Shown here piece after piece: positions 47,569-57,153 of a DNA stretch of 64,000 nucleotides. The translations under genes and the position numbers were made by a program. The notes beneath the pieces are model-generated. The model saw only the letters and a list, made by a program, of their open reading frames with translations, had not been told where the DNA came from and made no database searches. Source of the stretch: Gimesia sp. (lineage in GTDB: Bacteria; Planctomycetota; Planctomycetia; Planctomycetales; Planctomycetaceae); the NCBI RefSeq assembly GCF_040219335.1, contig NZ_JAVJSQ010000019.1:62001-126000 (forward strand), in the 5' to 3' direction. Each line of letters begins with the position of its first letter. Within the stretch, counting starts at the first letter, position 1.

Positions 47569-48590
47569 CAGATGGTTCCGCGTGCAATCTGTTCTTTAAT
47601 CCAGGGGATGACCTCGTCCAGCATCTGATCCAGAGTGGTGTCGGCGGTGAAGCCGAGCATGTCTTTTGCTTTCTCAACTGCGGGAGAGCGATACTGCACA
47701 TCGTGTGGGAATGGCTGTTCGCTTTGATAGCGGAAAGGCTTATCGGGCCCATGAATTTTCTGCCAGATCGTCTCGGCCAGTTCGAGGACCGTCGTCGCCT
47801 GGGGGGTGGAGAGGTTGAAGTCTTCGTTGAGGGCCTGGGGATGTTCGACACAGAGCCGGATGCCCCGGGCGAGGTCTCCGCCGTAGGTGTAGTGACGGAC
47901 CTGCGAGCCGTCGCCGAGAATCTGCAGCGGGTCCTGCCCTTTCATGATTTTCTGAACGAGGTCGGGGACGACATGGCTTAAGGCGAGTTCGATATCACCC
48001 GATTTGACATCTTCATCGGTGACTGCCCGGCGTTCACCAATGCCGACGCAGTTAAAGGGGCGGGCAATTGTGTAAGGCAGACCGTATTGCTGATGTGCTC
48101 CCTGGGCATAATACTCCACGGCGAGTTTTTGAAAACCGTAGGTCGATTCGGGAGGCGGGCAGGTGCGCTGGTCCCCTTCCTGGCTGGGAAACTGCTGCGC
48201 ACATTCAAAGACCATCGACGAGGAAATGACGGTGATTTTCTGCAGTTGTCCTTCGCGATGGGCGGCGAGAGCCGCGTCGAAGGCGGCCGCTGTGATGCGT
48301 TCGTTTTCTGCGAGCAGGTCGTAGGCGAATTTGTGGAAGTAGGAAATACCGCCGATCATCGCGGCGCCGGCGATGAAGTGATCGCAGTCCTTGAGCAGCC
48401 GACTGAGCAGGTCGATGTCTTTGGCATCGGCCTGCAGGAATTCGTAGCGGGGATGTCCCTGGTGAGCGGGACTCAATTCGCCGTACTTGGAGAAATTGTC
48501 CAGACCGACGACATCGTAGCCGGCCTCCAGCAGTTCTCCGACGACATAACTGCCTATAAACCCGGCGGCGCCGGTAATCAGAACTTTCAT
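47568..48590 (-). CDS. NAD-dependent nucleotide-sugar epimerase/dehydratase
   Basis: 340 residues, extended short-chain dehydrogenase type: GAAGFIGSYVV at 7-17 (Rossmann), then Ser/Tyr/Lys catalytic positions SSSMVFE and YGFQK near 150-155, and an RPFNCVG motif near 180. Most likely acts on a UDP- or GDP-sugar. The exact reaction cannot be told. It overlaps the upstream dehydrogenase gene by 4 bases. Confidence 0.87.
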   Translation of the reverse strand: MKVLITGAAGFIGSYVVGELLEAGYDVVGLDNFSKYGELSPAHQGHPRYEFLQADAKDIDLLSRLLKDCDHFIAGAAMIGGISYFHKFAYDLLAENERITAAAFDAALAAHREGQLQKITVISSSMVFECAQQFPSQEGDQRTCPPPESTYGFQKLAVEYYAQGAHQQYGLPYTIARPFNCVGIGERRAVTDEDVKSGDIELALSHVVPDLVQKIMKGQDPLQILGDGSQVRHYTYGGDLARGIRLCVEHPQALNEDFNLSTPQATTVLELAETIWQKIHGPDKPFRYQSEQPFPHDVQYRSPAVEKAKDMLGFTADTTLDQMLDEVIPWIKEQIARGTI

Positions 48591-49810
48591 GGCTCCTGCC
48601 TTGTTGTGAATCCAAATACGTCAATCAGGGGTTTGGTAGTCTGTAAACTGCGATACTCGTCGTGACAGGCCCCGAGGATCAGAATGTCTGACTCCTGTTG
48701 AATGGTTTCGAGCGAAACAAAATCGGAACTGTCGATGAAGGGATCGGTACAAAGCACCCGCCGGCATTCCAGCGTCAGCACTTTTCTGAGTTTGTACGAT
48801 AAAGAACTCCGAGGATCATCGCAATTCCCCTTGAAGCCCATTCCCAGAATCCCGACCGTCAAGCCGGTCAGGTCGTGAATTTTCTTGAGTCGTTCCACAA
48901 TGAACCCGGGGAGTCCCTCGTTGACCGCCATCGCAGTCTGACCGAGGGTGAGCAGGTTGTGATTGAAAGAAGCCAGCTGCATGGTGTCTTTGAGCAGACA
49001 GGGACCGCCGGCAAACCCGGCGCGGGCAAAGCCGTTCATCCGGGGGTATTTGTAGGTGATCGCATGATAGATGCGGTCGAAGTCGGCTTCGTAACGCTGG
49101 GCCAGCATGTAGAACTGATTTGAGATCGCGAAGTTAATGTAGCGATAGGAATTGGTAAACAGCTTACCCAGTTCGGCTTCGACAGGAGAAAGCTCGATGA
49201 CTTCCTGACCGAAATCGGAGAAGAAACTGGCCGCCCGCTGTGCTGCCTGCGGGGTACAGCCGCTGACTAACTGGGGGAGTTGTGTCAGTTCCAGCAGTGC
49301 CCGGCCCTGGGCAATCCGTTCGGGGCAATAAGAGACATCGATCTGCAGGTCACGTTCGGCGACGAGTCGCCCCAGACGCTGGGTGACTCCGGGGAAGACC
49401 GTACTGCGGATGATGAGTAACTGACCGGGGCGGCAGTGCTGGAAGACATCTTCCATCACCTGATCGAAGGCTCTGAGACTGGGGTCGAGATATTCGTCAA
49501 CCGGGGTTCCGATGGTGACGATGATCACATCCTGTTCGGAAAGCGCCGTGAAGCTGGTGGAACAATGCAGGCGACCGGATTCGAGAACTCGGGGCAGAAG
49601 CTGGTCGGCGTTGATTTCCTGGAACGGCATCTGGCCGGAGCGGATCGTATCGAGCTGCGTCTCGTTAAGATCGACGAGCGTCACCGTATGTCCGCAGTCA
49701 CACAAGGCCAGGCCGAAGGGGAGTCCCACATGACCGCCTCCCCCGATAATGGCCACGCGGAGAGGATGTTGCACCTGTGTCGTCTCTGTCTGTTCCTCTT
49801 GTGCGTTCAA
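48587..49810 (-). CDS. Nucleotide-sugar dehydrogenase (UDP-glucose/GDP-mannose type)
   Basis: 407 residues. The Rossmann site is RVAIIGGGGHVGLPFG, the catalytic cysteine lies in FAGGPCLLKDTMQL, and the C-terminal domain has VGILGMGFKGNCDDPRSS. It oxidises a nucleotide-sugar to the uronic acid with NAD. Start TTG 49810 with AGGAG about 7 bases upstream; the open frame extends to 49924 but that part overlaps the neighbouring gene and has no start signal. Part of the glycan operon. Confidence 0.85.
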   Translation of the reverse strand: MNAQEEQTETTQVQHPLRVAIIGGGGHVGLPFGLALCDCGHTVTLVDLNETQLDTIRSGQMPFQEINADQLLPRVLESGRLHCSTSFTALSEQDVIIVTIGTPVDEYLDPSLRAFDQVMEDVFQHCRPGQLLIIRSTVFPGVTQRLGRLVAERDLQIDVSYCPERIAQGRALLELTQLPQLVSGCTPQAAQRAASFFSDFGQEVIELSPVEAELGKLFTNSYRYINFAISNQFYMLAQRYEADFDRIYHAITYKYPRMNGFARAGFAGGPCLLKDTMQLASFNHNLLTLGQTAMAVNEGLPGFIVERLKKIHDLTGLTVGILGMGFKGNCDDPRSSLSYKLRKVLTLECRRVLCTDPFIDSSDFVSLETIQQESDILILGACHDEYRSLQTTKPLIDVFGFTTRQEP

Positions 49811-49841
49811 CCGGTGACTCCTGTGCTGGTGGTGATGGTTG

Positions 49842-51488
49842 TCATTTCTGACTGGTCTGATCGAGGCTCTGTACCGGGCTGTCTTCCGGCACATAAACTT
49901 CGACAAAACAGCTGAAGGGATCATCCGGATCTCCCCAGGTTCCCACGAGACGCCCGTTGAACTCTTGACTCACCCCCCTGTCCCGCATGTCATGGCTGAC
50001 AATGAGGTAATCGTAGGGAAAAGGACGTGCATCAAAGGCGAATTCGCGGTTGTCCCCGAGGAGCGTCTGACGTCCCGTGGCTGCAAAATTGAAGACATAG
50101 GCGCGATCGACCGTATAACGGGCGTCTGCAGGTAACTCCTGAATAATCCGACTGATAAATCGAGGTGCATTGTAATTCGCATTCGACCAGTTCGCAATGT
50201 GAGCGCCCCAGGTGCGGATCCCCGATCCGGGAAGCATTGCCAGCACAAGACAGGCTGCACCAACCAGTACCGAAAGACGCCAGACGACGCTGCGGTTCCA
50301 GAGTGGCGTAGCGAGGCGGCTCAGCCCCCAGCCCAGGCAGAGGAACAGGAGCAAGCCGGGATACGACCAGTAGCCTTTGGTCGGGTGGTGGCCCTGGCAG
50401 GCAATGAGCAGGTAAATAGAGGACCAGGTGAGCAGCAGCAGGATACGCTGACGATGGTCCCGGGAGCGCCAGCCCAGCCCGGTGCCGATGACTAATCCTG
50501 CGGCCATGAGTGAGAGCTGAATCGTGCCCGCGTGTTCGCGGAGCAACTGAAACTGCGTGGCGAAGTAAGGCCAGGGAAACAGAAGACGGGAGATCAGTCC
50601 CGGACCGGAGCGGTCGAGGACGTTGGTGAAAAACTGATAGCGGAACGGTTCGGGGTAAGCCAGTATCAGAGGGAGCCATAAGGCGAAGACCGCGAGGGCG
50701 CATACGGTGATCACGGTGCCCCGCAACAGGCGTTGTTGCCAGGTCCCGTTGACGAGCAGTGCCCAGCAGCCGAGCTGAATGCAGTAGACCAGCGCAAAGG
50801 GATGCGTGAGCATGCCCAGTCCCAGCAGGAGGCCGACGAGACCCAGGTCGCGGTAGCGTCGTGCGCTAGCATGCCAGCGATACATCATCAGGATTGCCAG
50901 CAGTCCCCAGAGGCAGCAGAGCATGTCGGGTCGGGAGATGACAGCGGGGAAATAAAGGAGCCGGGAGAGGCTGAAGAGCCCCGCGGCGATCAGTCCGGCC
51001 TGTGGGTCTTTGAATACGCGCACGGCGAGCAGGTACATCAGAATCAGGGTTCCGACCCCAGCCGCGATGGAGACGAGCCGCGTCGTGCTGTAAGTTGGAG
51101 GCAGGACGGCGTACAGCGGTGCGGAGACATAAAAGTAAAGTGGCGGAAGTGCGAAGAGCGCTTCGTCTGCCTGATAGAAGGCGCTGCCGGTCTGTCGTTG
51201 CGGGGCATAGGGTACGCGGGGGATGCCTGTCTCGAGAATCGTCCAGCCGGGAATGGCGAACCATTCTTCATCCTGCCCCCCTGCCTCGCGGAGTACGAGG
51301 GGGACCCGCCAGATCAGAAAGAGGATGACAATCGCGGCGAGGGCCCAGTGACACCAGTGGCTGGTGTGAGAGGTGGTCTGATTCGATTCGGGTTCGGACA
51401 AGGTCGGCAGCAGGCTTTCGGTGACGGGACGCGCGGAAGTCGTTTGACAGTTGTTACCGACGATATACGGTTTACCAGATGGGATCAA
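49842..51488 (-). CDS. Membrane glycosyltransferase, PMT/ArnT-like (GT39 group)
   Basis: 548 residues with about 10-12 transmembrane helices. The first loop carries the acidic pair of the family (EAGGQDEEWFAIPG), followed by ADEALFALPPLYFY. The family moves sugars from polyprenyl-phosphate carriers to lipids or proteins at the outer side of the membrane. First gene of a four-gene cluster with the dehydrogenase (31-base gap), epimerase and GT2. Donor and acceptor unknown. Confidence 0.8.
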   Translation of the reverse strand: MIPSGKPYIVGNNCQTTSARPVTESLLPTLSEPESNQTTSHTSHWCHWALAAIVILFLIWRVPLVLREAGGQDEEWFAIPGWTILETGIPRVPYAPQRQTGSAFYQADEALFALPPLYFYVSAPLYAVLPPTYSTTRLVSIAAGVGTLILMYLLAVRVFKDPQAGLIAAGLFSLSRLLYFPAVISRPDMLCCLWGLLAILMMYRWHASARRYRDLGLVGLLLGLGMLTHPFALVYCIQLGCWALLVNGTWQQRLLRGTVITVCALAVFALWLPLILAYPEPFRYQFFTNVLDRSGPGLISRLLFPWPYFATQFQLLREHAGTIQLSLMAAGLVIGTGLGWRSRDHRQRILLLLTWSSIYLLIACQGHHPTKGYWSYPGLLLFLCLGWGLSRLATPLWNRSVVWRLSVLVGAACLVLAMLPGSGIRTWGAHIANWSNANYNAPRFISRIIQELPADARYTVDRAYVFNFAATGRQTLLGDNREFAFDARPFPYDYLIVSHDMRDRGVSQEFNGRLVGTWGDPDDPFSCFVEVYVPEDSPVQSLDQTSQK

Positions 51489-51524
51489 GTAGATTTCAAG
51501 GCTGCGGGATGAAATGGGGGCTGC

Positions 51525-52475
51525 TTACTGTGGCAGGCATTCCAGAAGACCGAGGACCGCCCAGGTGGTGCCCCAGTAGACGGCAGTTTCTTCGATGCGA
51601 TCTTTCTTCTTGGCTTTGGTCCCTTTGACCGGCCAGGAGCCATCTTTTTTCTGAGTCGAGATCAGAAACTGCTCCGCCCGTCGGACTGGGTCGGCCTCTA
51701 AATCAACGCCCGCTTTGCGGAGGGCGAACAACGCCATACCGGTACCAAGGGCATCGCTGGGATCGCTGGTGAGCCAGCCCCAGCCACCATCATCGTGTTG
51801 CAGGCTCTGTAACTGCTGGATCATCTGGTCGCGCTGCTGGTCTTGTTTCTGGCTGGTCGCGAGCAAGAGTTTCATGACGTACCATTCGGTGCTTTTGCCC
51901 GGTGCACTCTTGTCGATAAAGGTCTGCGCCTGCTGGATGGTCTTTTGATTTTGAGGATCATCGGCGGCGGTCAGCAAACCGAGCGTGAGCCACATGGTAC
52001 TGACGGCATCGGTTTCCGGTTTGGGACGCTTCTGAAAGGGAAGTTGCCCGCCTGCTTTCCAGGAGCCGTCGGGCCTCTGATCGACACGCAGCAGACCGAT
52101 CAGTTTTTTGCGGGTTTCCGGATCTGAGTTGGCTGGCGTAAATGCGAACAATTGCTGGACTACGCCTTCTTTATTAGTCGTCCCCGCGATCTGGCCTTTG
52201 TCATTTTTGGACAGCGCCTTGTCATTGGCCCAGTCGGTCCATTCCTGCAGACGGTCGCTGACGGTGAAGCCATGCTGCTTCGCGTTCTGCAGACTCCAGA
52301 GCATGGTTCCCACGCGGTGGCAGGACGCACATTTTTTTTCCTCAATCCACCACAGACCCTGATTTTCAATGTAAGGGATGCTGCGCTCTACGGTGGACCG
52401 AACTTCGGCGGTGGTGGGCTGGGCGTCTGCGACTGCACCGGTCAGAGCGAGGAGGAGTGAGCTGAAGAGGAACAT
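51525..52475 (-). CDS. Exported protein with CxxCH heme site and squalene/prenyltransferase-like repeats
   Basis: 316 residues with a signal peptide (about 1-18). CASCHRVG (Cys49, Cys52, His53) is a c-type heme-binding motif. The rest forms alpha-alpha repeats typical of the squalene-hopene cyclase/prenyltransferase toroid (RPDGSWKAGGQL, DDGGWGWLTSD, KDGSWPVKG). The usual DxDD cyclase motif is absent, so it is probably not a cyclase. Planctomycetes encode related proteins. It precedes the GT39-like gene by 36 bases. Confidence 0.75.
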   Translation of the reverse strand: MFLFSSLLLALTGAVADAQPTTAEVRSTVERSIPYIENQGLWWIEEKKCASCHRVGTMLWSLQNAKQHGFTVSDRLQEWTDWANDKALSKNDKGQIAGTTNKEGVVQQLFAFTPANSDPETRKKLIGLLRVDQRPDGSWKAGGQLPFQKRPKPETDAVSTMWLTLGLLTAADDPQNQKTIQQAQTFIDKSAPGKSTEWYVMKLLLATSQKQDQQRDQMIQQLQSLQHDDGGWGWLTSDPSDALGTGMALFALRKAGVDLEADPVRRAEQFLISTQKKDGSWPVKGTKAKKKDRIEETAVYWGTTWAVLGLLECLPQ

Positions 52476-52696
52476 AGGGGGAGCCTTGAATCAAGTGAAA
52501 GCAGTTCAGAGACGAATATGAGGTAGAATATTTTCGCTCTCTATTATAGCAGAGTGGTTCTCGCATTTCAGAGTAAATAAATACCATCAAACTGGATTCT
52601 TTAAAAATCACTCTGGTAGAAGTCTCCGATTTTATCAGAATGAACAGTTGGGCAGCGGGTTTTCACATTGCATCAAGCTTATCAGGTATTCAGAAA

Positions 52697-53368
52697 ATGA
52701 AATTAATCGGTTACTGGATTGGTTCACTCAAAGACGATCCATATCTGCCTCCCCAGGCTTTTGTGGGGGGAATGGAGTCGGCGGAAAAAGAACAGGCGAC
52801 TGAGTATCTTGATCGGGGGAAGGTTTACATTCGGTATCGAGGTTATTCATGGTGCCGGTTTAACTGTGGTACTGATGATCTGGAAATGGGGAGCAGTTTA
52901 CTAACGGATGGTGAATGGGTTTGGCCACAAGGATTATCACACTATGTTCGCTGTCATGATGTCCGGCTACCAGAGGATTTTATCGAGCATGTGAAACAGA
53001 ACCAGACGAATGATTTCTGTACGTTAGATGTGGATGCCCTGTTGAAGCGACCAGAAACAATTGAATCTGATGCTGAGTGGATCAACTGGTGCCACGAGAA
53101 TGTTCCTGCTTCATATATAAAGAAACTGGAACGTTACAGAATTGCTGCTAAGCGTGCCTACGAAGAGTTAAGAGAAGCCCATTTTCTCGATTTGGAGACA
53201 GAAGTGGAGCTGTCGACTGAAATCTGTCGCTATCAGGGGTGCACAAATCTGGCGATGAAAGAAAAGTATTTTTGTGTCCGGTGTGCCACAAGATGGGGAG
53301 GTCGAAATGCAGGTGAAGAGGCATGGTCGCAGAAATTCAGCGAGTTTCTCGATGAACTAAAATCCTGA
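52697..53368 (+). CDS. Hypothetical protein with Cys-rich C-terminal part
   Basis: 223 residues from ATG 52697. The N-terminal half (MKLIGYWIGSLKDD, RYRGYSWCRFNCGTDDLEMG, GEWVWPQGLSHYVRCHD) resembles a small widespread uncharacterised group in which the product of about 150 residues stands alone. The C-terminal part has CRYQGC and CVRC, a possible zinc site. ATG 52640 is possible but its extra residues look non-coding. No toxin partner or operon is visible. Confidence 0.55.
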   Translation: MKLIGYWIGSLKDDPYLPPQAFVGGMESAEKEQATEYLDRGKVYIRYRGYSWCRFNCGTDDLEMGSSLLTDGEWVWPQGLSHYVRCHDVRLPEDFIEHVKQNQTNDFCTLDVDALLKRPETIESDAEWINWCHENVPASYIKKLERYRIAAKRAYEELREAHFLDLETEVELSTEICRYQGCTNLAMKEKYFCVRCATRWGGRNAGEEAWSQKFSEFLDELKS

Positions 53369-53461
53369 ATCGTAATTCCGAAATACAGGGAATCCCCTGT
53401 TGGTTTCATAGCGGACGGCATGATAGTTTGGGGCATGTCCATAAGGAGGGAGCGTAGGTCG

Positions 53462-53953
53462 ATGCTGGTTTCAGGGGATATCGTGAGAGCTGAGGTCCTC
53501 GCTGTGCGCGTATTCGGTATGTTTTGTGTGTATGACAGGCAGGAGATCCAGGTGCTCATCCCGGAGATTTCCTGGATCGCCTCTTTTAATTCGTGTGAGC
53601 AGTTTGCATCTGTGGGTGATCAGTTACGAGTTAGGATCATTCATGTTGATGCGGCAGGCGGTCGGATTGCAGGTACGATTAAAGGAATGTATGCGAACCC
53701 CTGGGAGTCCAATCAGTTCGAAGTGGGAACAGTCTTTTCGTCAAAAGTGATGCGTCATGTCGATCAGGCAGATCGATGCGATGGACAGTCTGGCTATCTG
53801 GTTGAACTGATGCCAGGGGCATATGCGATGTTATGCTCGCAAAATAGTTCAATCACACCAGGTGAGCGTTGTTCCGTCATCGTGAACGTAGTCAATCGGC
53901 GGCAACATGCAGTGCGTATCTCTCTGGTATCTCCGAACCAAAAAGCCTGTTAA
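53462..53953 (+). CDS. S1 (OB-fold) RNA-binding domain protein
   Basis: 163 residues. An S1-type domain at the N-terminus (SGDIVRAEVLAVRVFGMFCVYDRQEIQVLIPEIS is the strand and loop pattern; about residues 3-70) and a second OB-like half. S1 domains bind RNA. ATG 53462 has GGAGGGAGC upstream; ATG 53435 and 53420 are alternatives in frame. No neighbour points to a process. Confidence 0.6.
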   Translation: MLVSGDIVRAEVLAVRVFGMFCVYDRQEIQVLIPEISWIASFNSCEQFASVGDQLRVRIIHVDAAGGRIAGTIKGMYANPWESNQFEVGTVFSSKVMRHVDQADRCDGQSGYLVELMPGAYAMLCSQNSSITPGERCSVIVNVVNRRQHAVRISLVSPNQKAC

Positions 53954-54051
53954 GAAACGGTGAAGCACCGCGCGTGCGACTGGAAGCCCGGATGCGTGAC
54001 GATTAAGCTTTTGATTCCCTTATCATTCAGGTTCTTCAAAGGTTTGCGTCA

Positions 54052-54864
54052 ATGGGTTTCAGCCGATTGTTTTGCGTTGTGCTGCTGGTTATCAGTTGTA
54101 GCTTCACATCATTGAAGGCAGATGAGAAGACGCATGCGCCTCTGTTTCAGGCACATGCCCATAATGATTATGAGCATGCTCGACCATTGCACGATGCGCT
54201 GGAGCATGGGTTCTGGTCTGTGGAAGCGGACATTTACCTGGTGGATGGTGAACTGCTGGTGGCCCACGATCGGCCCGATGTAAAGCCGGAACGGACGCTG
54301 CGGAAACTCTACCTGGATCCGCTGCAGGCTTATTTCCTCAAACAGCCTTTCCCGAAGGATGGGAAGACGCCCCCCTTCACTCTGCTGGTGGATATTAAAA
54401 CGGATGGTGCGGCGGTTTACCCCATATTACAACAGCAACTGGAAGACTATGCCGCGCTGCTTTGTCGGGTTGAAGACGGGAAATCGATTCCGGGGGCAGT
54501 GCAAATTGTGATTTCGGGAGACCGGCCGAAGAGACTGATTGCCGCCGCCAACCCGCGGTATATGGGGATTGACGGGCGGTTGAGTGATCTGGGCTCGAAG
54601 CAGCCGGCGGAACTGATGCCGCTGATCAGCGATCGCTGGACGTCCCATTTCAAATATCGCGGTAAAGGAAGCATGTCTGAGGCGGAACGGACCAAACTGC
54701 GGACAATTGTGAAGCAGGCCCATGCCGCGGGGCGGCGGGTACGGTTCTGGGCAACGCCGGAGTCAGAAGCCGTCTGGCGGGAACTGGTGGCCGCGGATGT
54801 GGATCACATTAACACGGATCAACTGGAACGGCTGAGTGCGTTTCTTAAGAGGCAGACCGATTAG
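54052..54864 (+). CDS. Exported PI-PLC-like phosphodiesterase (AIM6/GDPD-like)
   Basis: 270 residues with a signal peptide (about 1-23). AHAHNDYEHARPLHDALEHGF (His/Asn/Glu set near 35-55) and VEADIYLVDGELLVAHD are the metal-ligand segments of the PI-PLC-like phosphodiesterase superfamily, closest in my reading to the AIM6 group. VDIKTDG near 110 also fits. It probably cleaves a glycerophosphodiester or related compound outside the cytoplasm; the substrate is not proven. Confidence 0.72.
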   Translation: MGFSRLFCVVLLVISCSFTSLKADEKTHAPLFQAHAHNDYEHARPLHDALEHGFWSVEADIYLVDGELLVAHDRPDVKPERTLRKLYLDPLQAYFLKQPFPKDGKTPPFTLLVDIKTDGAAVYPILQQQLEDYAALLCRVEDGKSIPGAVQIVISGDRPKRLIAAANPRYMGIDGRLSDLGSKQPAELMPLISDRWTSHFKYRGKGSMSEAERTKLRTIVKQAHAAGRRVRFWATPESEAVWRELVAADVDHINTDQLERLSAFLKRQTD

Positions 54865-54898
54865 CTGGTTGCTGGTAAATTTACTCTCCCAGGGATGA

Positions 54899-55873
54899 CT
54901 ATTTCTGATCAGCGGCTTTCTCTGGATGCTCCCAATCCGCAGGCTGTGTTTCCCGTAACCATTGGATCATGCTGATGTCTTCTTTGCCGGGACGCAGGAA
55001 ACCAATGTTCCCGATTTTCTCAACATACTGATTTGCTGTTGCGCCCTCGAGCGTCTGTCGAAGATATTTATCTATGAAGCCGCGTTCATTTTTATTTCGC
55101 ATTTCTGCTGCGGTAGGAGTCGCGATCTCAATGAATACCAGTGCGTTGCTGAGGTAATAAACCCTGATGCATCTGCCAGAACCCATGCTGGCGTCTGGGG
55201 GGCCGAGCACCGAATGGAGCGGTTTCCCGATGGCACCCCCACCCAGCGTGTGTAGTTTTCGCATCCGTTGTTGTATTAGAGCGTCACTCAATTCTGGAGG
55301 CTTGAGTTTCTGCCAATGATCAAAGGCGCGATACAGGACCGCTTGGGTACCATCGTTGTGAACGTGAACTACCTGGGCTGCTTTATCTTTGTAATGACCG
55401 CTTCGGCCAATCAAATATAAAACAGGTTCAACGACGAGATAGCCATCGTCAACCTGATAGCATTTCCCCTCGAATCCTGCCGAATCGAAGGCGGGGCCTG
55501 CAAATTGAGGCAGGACAGTAAAGGATCTGGTTGTCAGATATTTTTTACGCTCGGCGAGGTGTTCCGGTGCTAACTTACCGCCCCAGGTATAAAAACAGTT
55601 ATTGATTTCTCCATTGGGGGCTTTCAGATCACAATTCAGAAGCGTGCTGTTCTGATAATCCAGTTGCAACTCTCCCTCCGGCAGGTGGTAAATGTCTGTG
55701 GTTTCGCTAACTGAGTCCGGTTTGCCCGCAAGCTTGTGAAGCTGAGAACGCGTGATGTCGGGAGTCAGTTTGTGGTACCACTTCCATTCGATTTCCTGGG
55801 ATACTACGATGGATGAGTTCAGGAAAGTACAGACCAGGGAAAATAAGCAGAGAAATTTATTTGGCTGCATCAT
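54899..55873 (-). CDS. Exported protein, unknown function
   Basis: 324 residues with a signal peptide (about 1-24). The mature protein has two similar-looking beta-rich halves with KLAGKPDSVSE and SVLGPPDASMGSGRCI segments, which resemble small outer-membrane-assembly-like domains of the SmpA type (inference). No family assigned. Convergent with the phosphodiesterase gene. Confidence 0.5.
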   Translation of the reverse strand: MMQPNKFLCLFSLVCTFLNSSIVVSQEIEWKWYHKLTPDITRSQLHKLAGKPDSVSETTDIYHLPEGELQLDYQNSTLLNCDLKAPNGEINNCFYTWGGKLAPEHLAERKKYLTTRSFTVLPQFAGPAFDSAGFEGKCYQVDDGYLVVEPVLYLIGRSGHYKDKAAQVVHVHNDGTQAVLYRAFDHWQKLKPPELSDALIQQRMRKLHTLGGGAIGKPLHSVLGPPDASMGSGRCIRVYYLSNALVFIEIATPTAAEMRNKNERGFIDKYLRQTLEGATANQYVEKIGNIGFLRPGKEDISMIQWLRETQPADWEHPEKAADQK

Positions 55874-56077
55874 AGCTCTCCTGGCTGAAAATTACTGCGA
55901 AATGAAACTACGCGTCGTTTCTGTTCACTGTATGCGACGCGAAATCGTAGCAGACACAGGCAACCTGTCAACAGAAAGTGTCGATTAGACCTTACCGTGC
56001 GGCAACGAATTGTAGCTGAAAAGTGTGTTTCGGGTTTTGATGCACCGGGCGATTTGATTTACACTAGGAGAGAAGAA

Positions 56078-56491
56078 ATGTCAGCCTCTCTGGGAACCAG
56101 TCAACCGGAGCCGGATGCTGGATCAGACCGGACAGCAGAAACTGAAGCGGCGCTTATGGGGAGACGTCACTTCCTTGGGCTCTCAATCTTCCTCTGGTTG
56201 GTCCCATTAATCGTTTCCTGGGGACTGTTTATCTTTTCATGGGGAGATTTTGAGTATCTTGGGTTCTGGGGCGTCTTGCATGCTGGCCCGTTGCTCTCAA
56301 TGCTCTCAGGAAATGTATCGAATTCAGAGTTGTTAATTTGCGTGATTTTATTCGATGCCGCCTTTCTGGTTGCGATCTCGATGATCTATCGGTCACAATC
56401 ATTTCGACTGGGCTTACCGCTGCTATTTACTCTGATTGGCTGGTATCTCTGGGCAGCTTATGATTTCCTCAAACATCTCCATATCGCGTAG
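56078..56491 (+). CDS. Small membrane protein, unknown
   Basis: 137 residues from ATG 56078 with AGGAGAG 8 bases upstream. A polar N-terminus of about 30 residues precedes three hydrophobic helices (IFLWLVPLIVSWGLFIF, ILFDAAFLVAISMIY, LPLLFTLIGWYLWAAY). No family recognised. Confidence 0.55.
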   Translation: MSASLGTSQPEPDAGSDRTAETEAALMGRRHFLGLSIFLWLVPLIVSWGLFIFSWGDFEYLGFWGVLHAGPLLSMLSGNVSNSELLICVILFDAAFLVAISMIYRSQSFRLGLPLLFTLIGWYLWAAYDFLKHLHIA

Positions 56492-56560
56492 GATGAATAC
56501 ATATCATGAAGCATGAGCTGGCATGGCCAGACAGCTTAAGGCTGTGATCGATAGGATCGA

Positions 56561-57037
56561 TTACTCAAACTCGATATCAGTAATCACGGTACCCGGGGGG
56601 AGGTCTTTGACCTGGTCGTGGATCTGGCCGTGGACGCTGACGTGTACGGCGACGTCGATCGGTTCGATGTTATCGAGTTCATCTTCGCCACTGAGGACGA
56701 GGGGCGTCTGGTGGCCGTAGACCTGGCCCGGTTCCAGGGTGACGCCGGCTTCGCGCAGTTCCAGCACGCGGGCAGGAAAGAACAGGTCGGTGACGAAATC
56801 GGGATCCTGGAGCAATGTTTCAAATTCGCTGCTGTCCTCGGCGATCGGGGAGATCTTGCCTTCGACCATATCGGCAAAGTAGATGGCCCCCGATTCGCCC
56901 TGCGCGAAGACATCTCCCATGGCGGTGACCAGTACGGGCTGCATCGGTTCGGGCATGGCCCAGGTCCAGTCGTCCAAGAGGTCCTTGCAGTCGACCTGAT
57001 CCAGATTAATTGTCAAATCATTTAGTGTGAGTGCCAC
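56561..57037 (-). CDS. DUF1851 / Tdi1-like immunity protein
   Basis: 158 residues. ALTLNDLTINLDQVDC, VLVTAMGDVFAQGESGAIYFADM (the GDxF segment), SEFETLLQDPDFV and a late GQVYGHQTPLVLSGEDELDN fit the DUF1851/T6SS Tdi1-type C-terminal domain. Some Tdi1-like proteins neutralise toxins, but no toxin lies next to it. The adjacent gene is also immunity-like. Confidence 0.7.
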   Translation of the reverse strand: MALTLNDLTINLDQVDCKDLLDDWTWAMPEPMQPVLVTAMGDVFAQGESGAIYFADMVEGKISPIAEDSSEFETLLQDPDFVTDLFFPARVLELREAGVTLEPGQVYGHQTPLVLSGEDELDNIEPIDVAVHVSVHGQIHDQVKDLPPGTVITDIEFE

Positions 57038-57153
57038 GGTAACCTCGTGCTGGGTAATGAATGTGAATGGTGACGGGATTTATTGAATTCTGTGGCAGAG
57101 AATTTAACAAGATTAAAGTCTGCTGACAAACGCAGACTCGCGATTCCCGAAAA

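Noticed and set aside
50733-51512. Plus-strand frame of 259 codons opposite the GT39-like gene
   Set aside because: Antisense shadow; Gly/Glu/Gln/Arg-rich and without a domain, while the other strand has a clear membrane protein.
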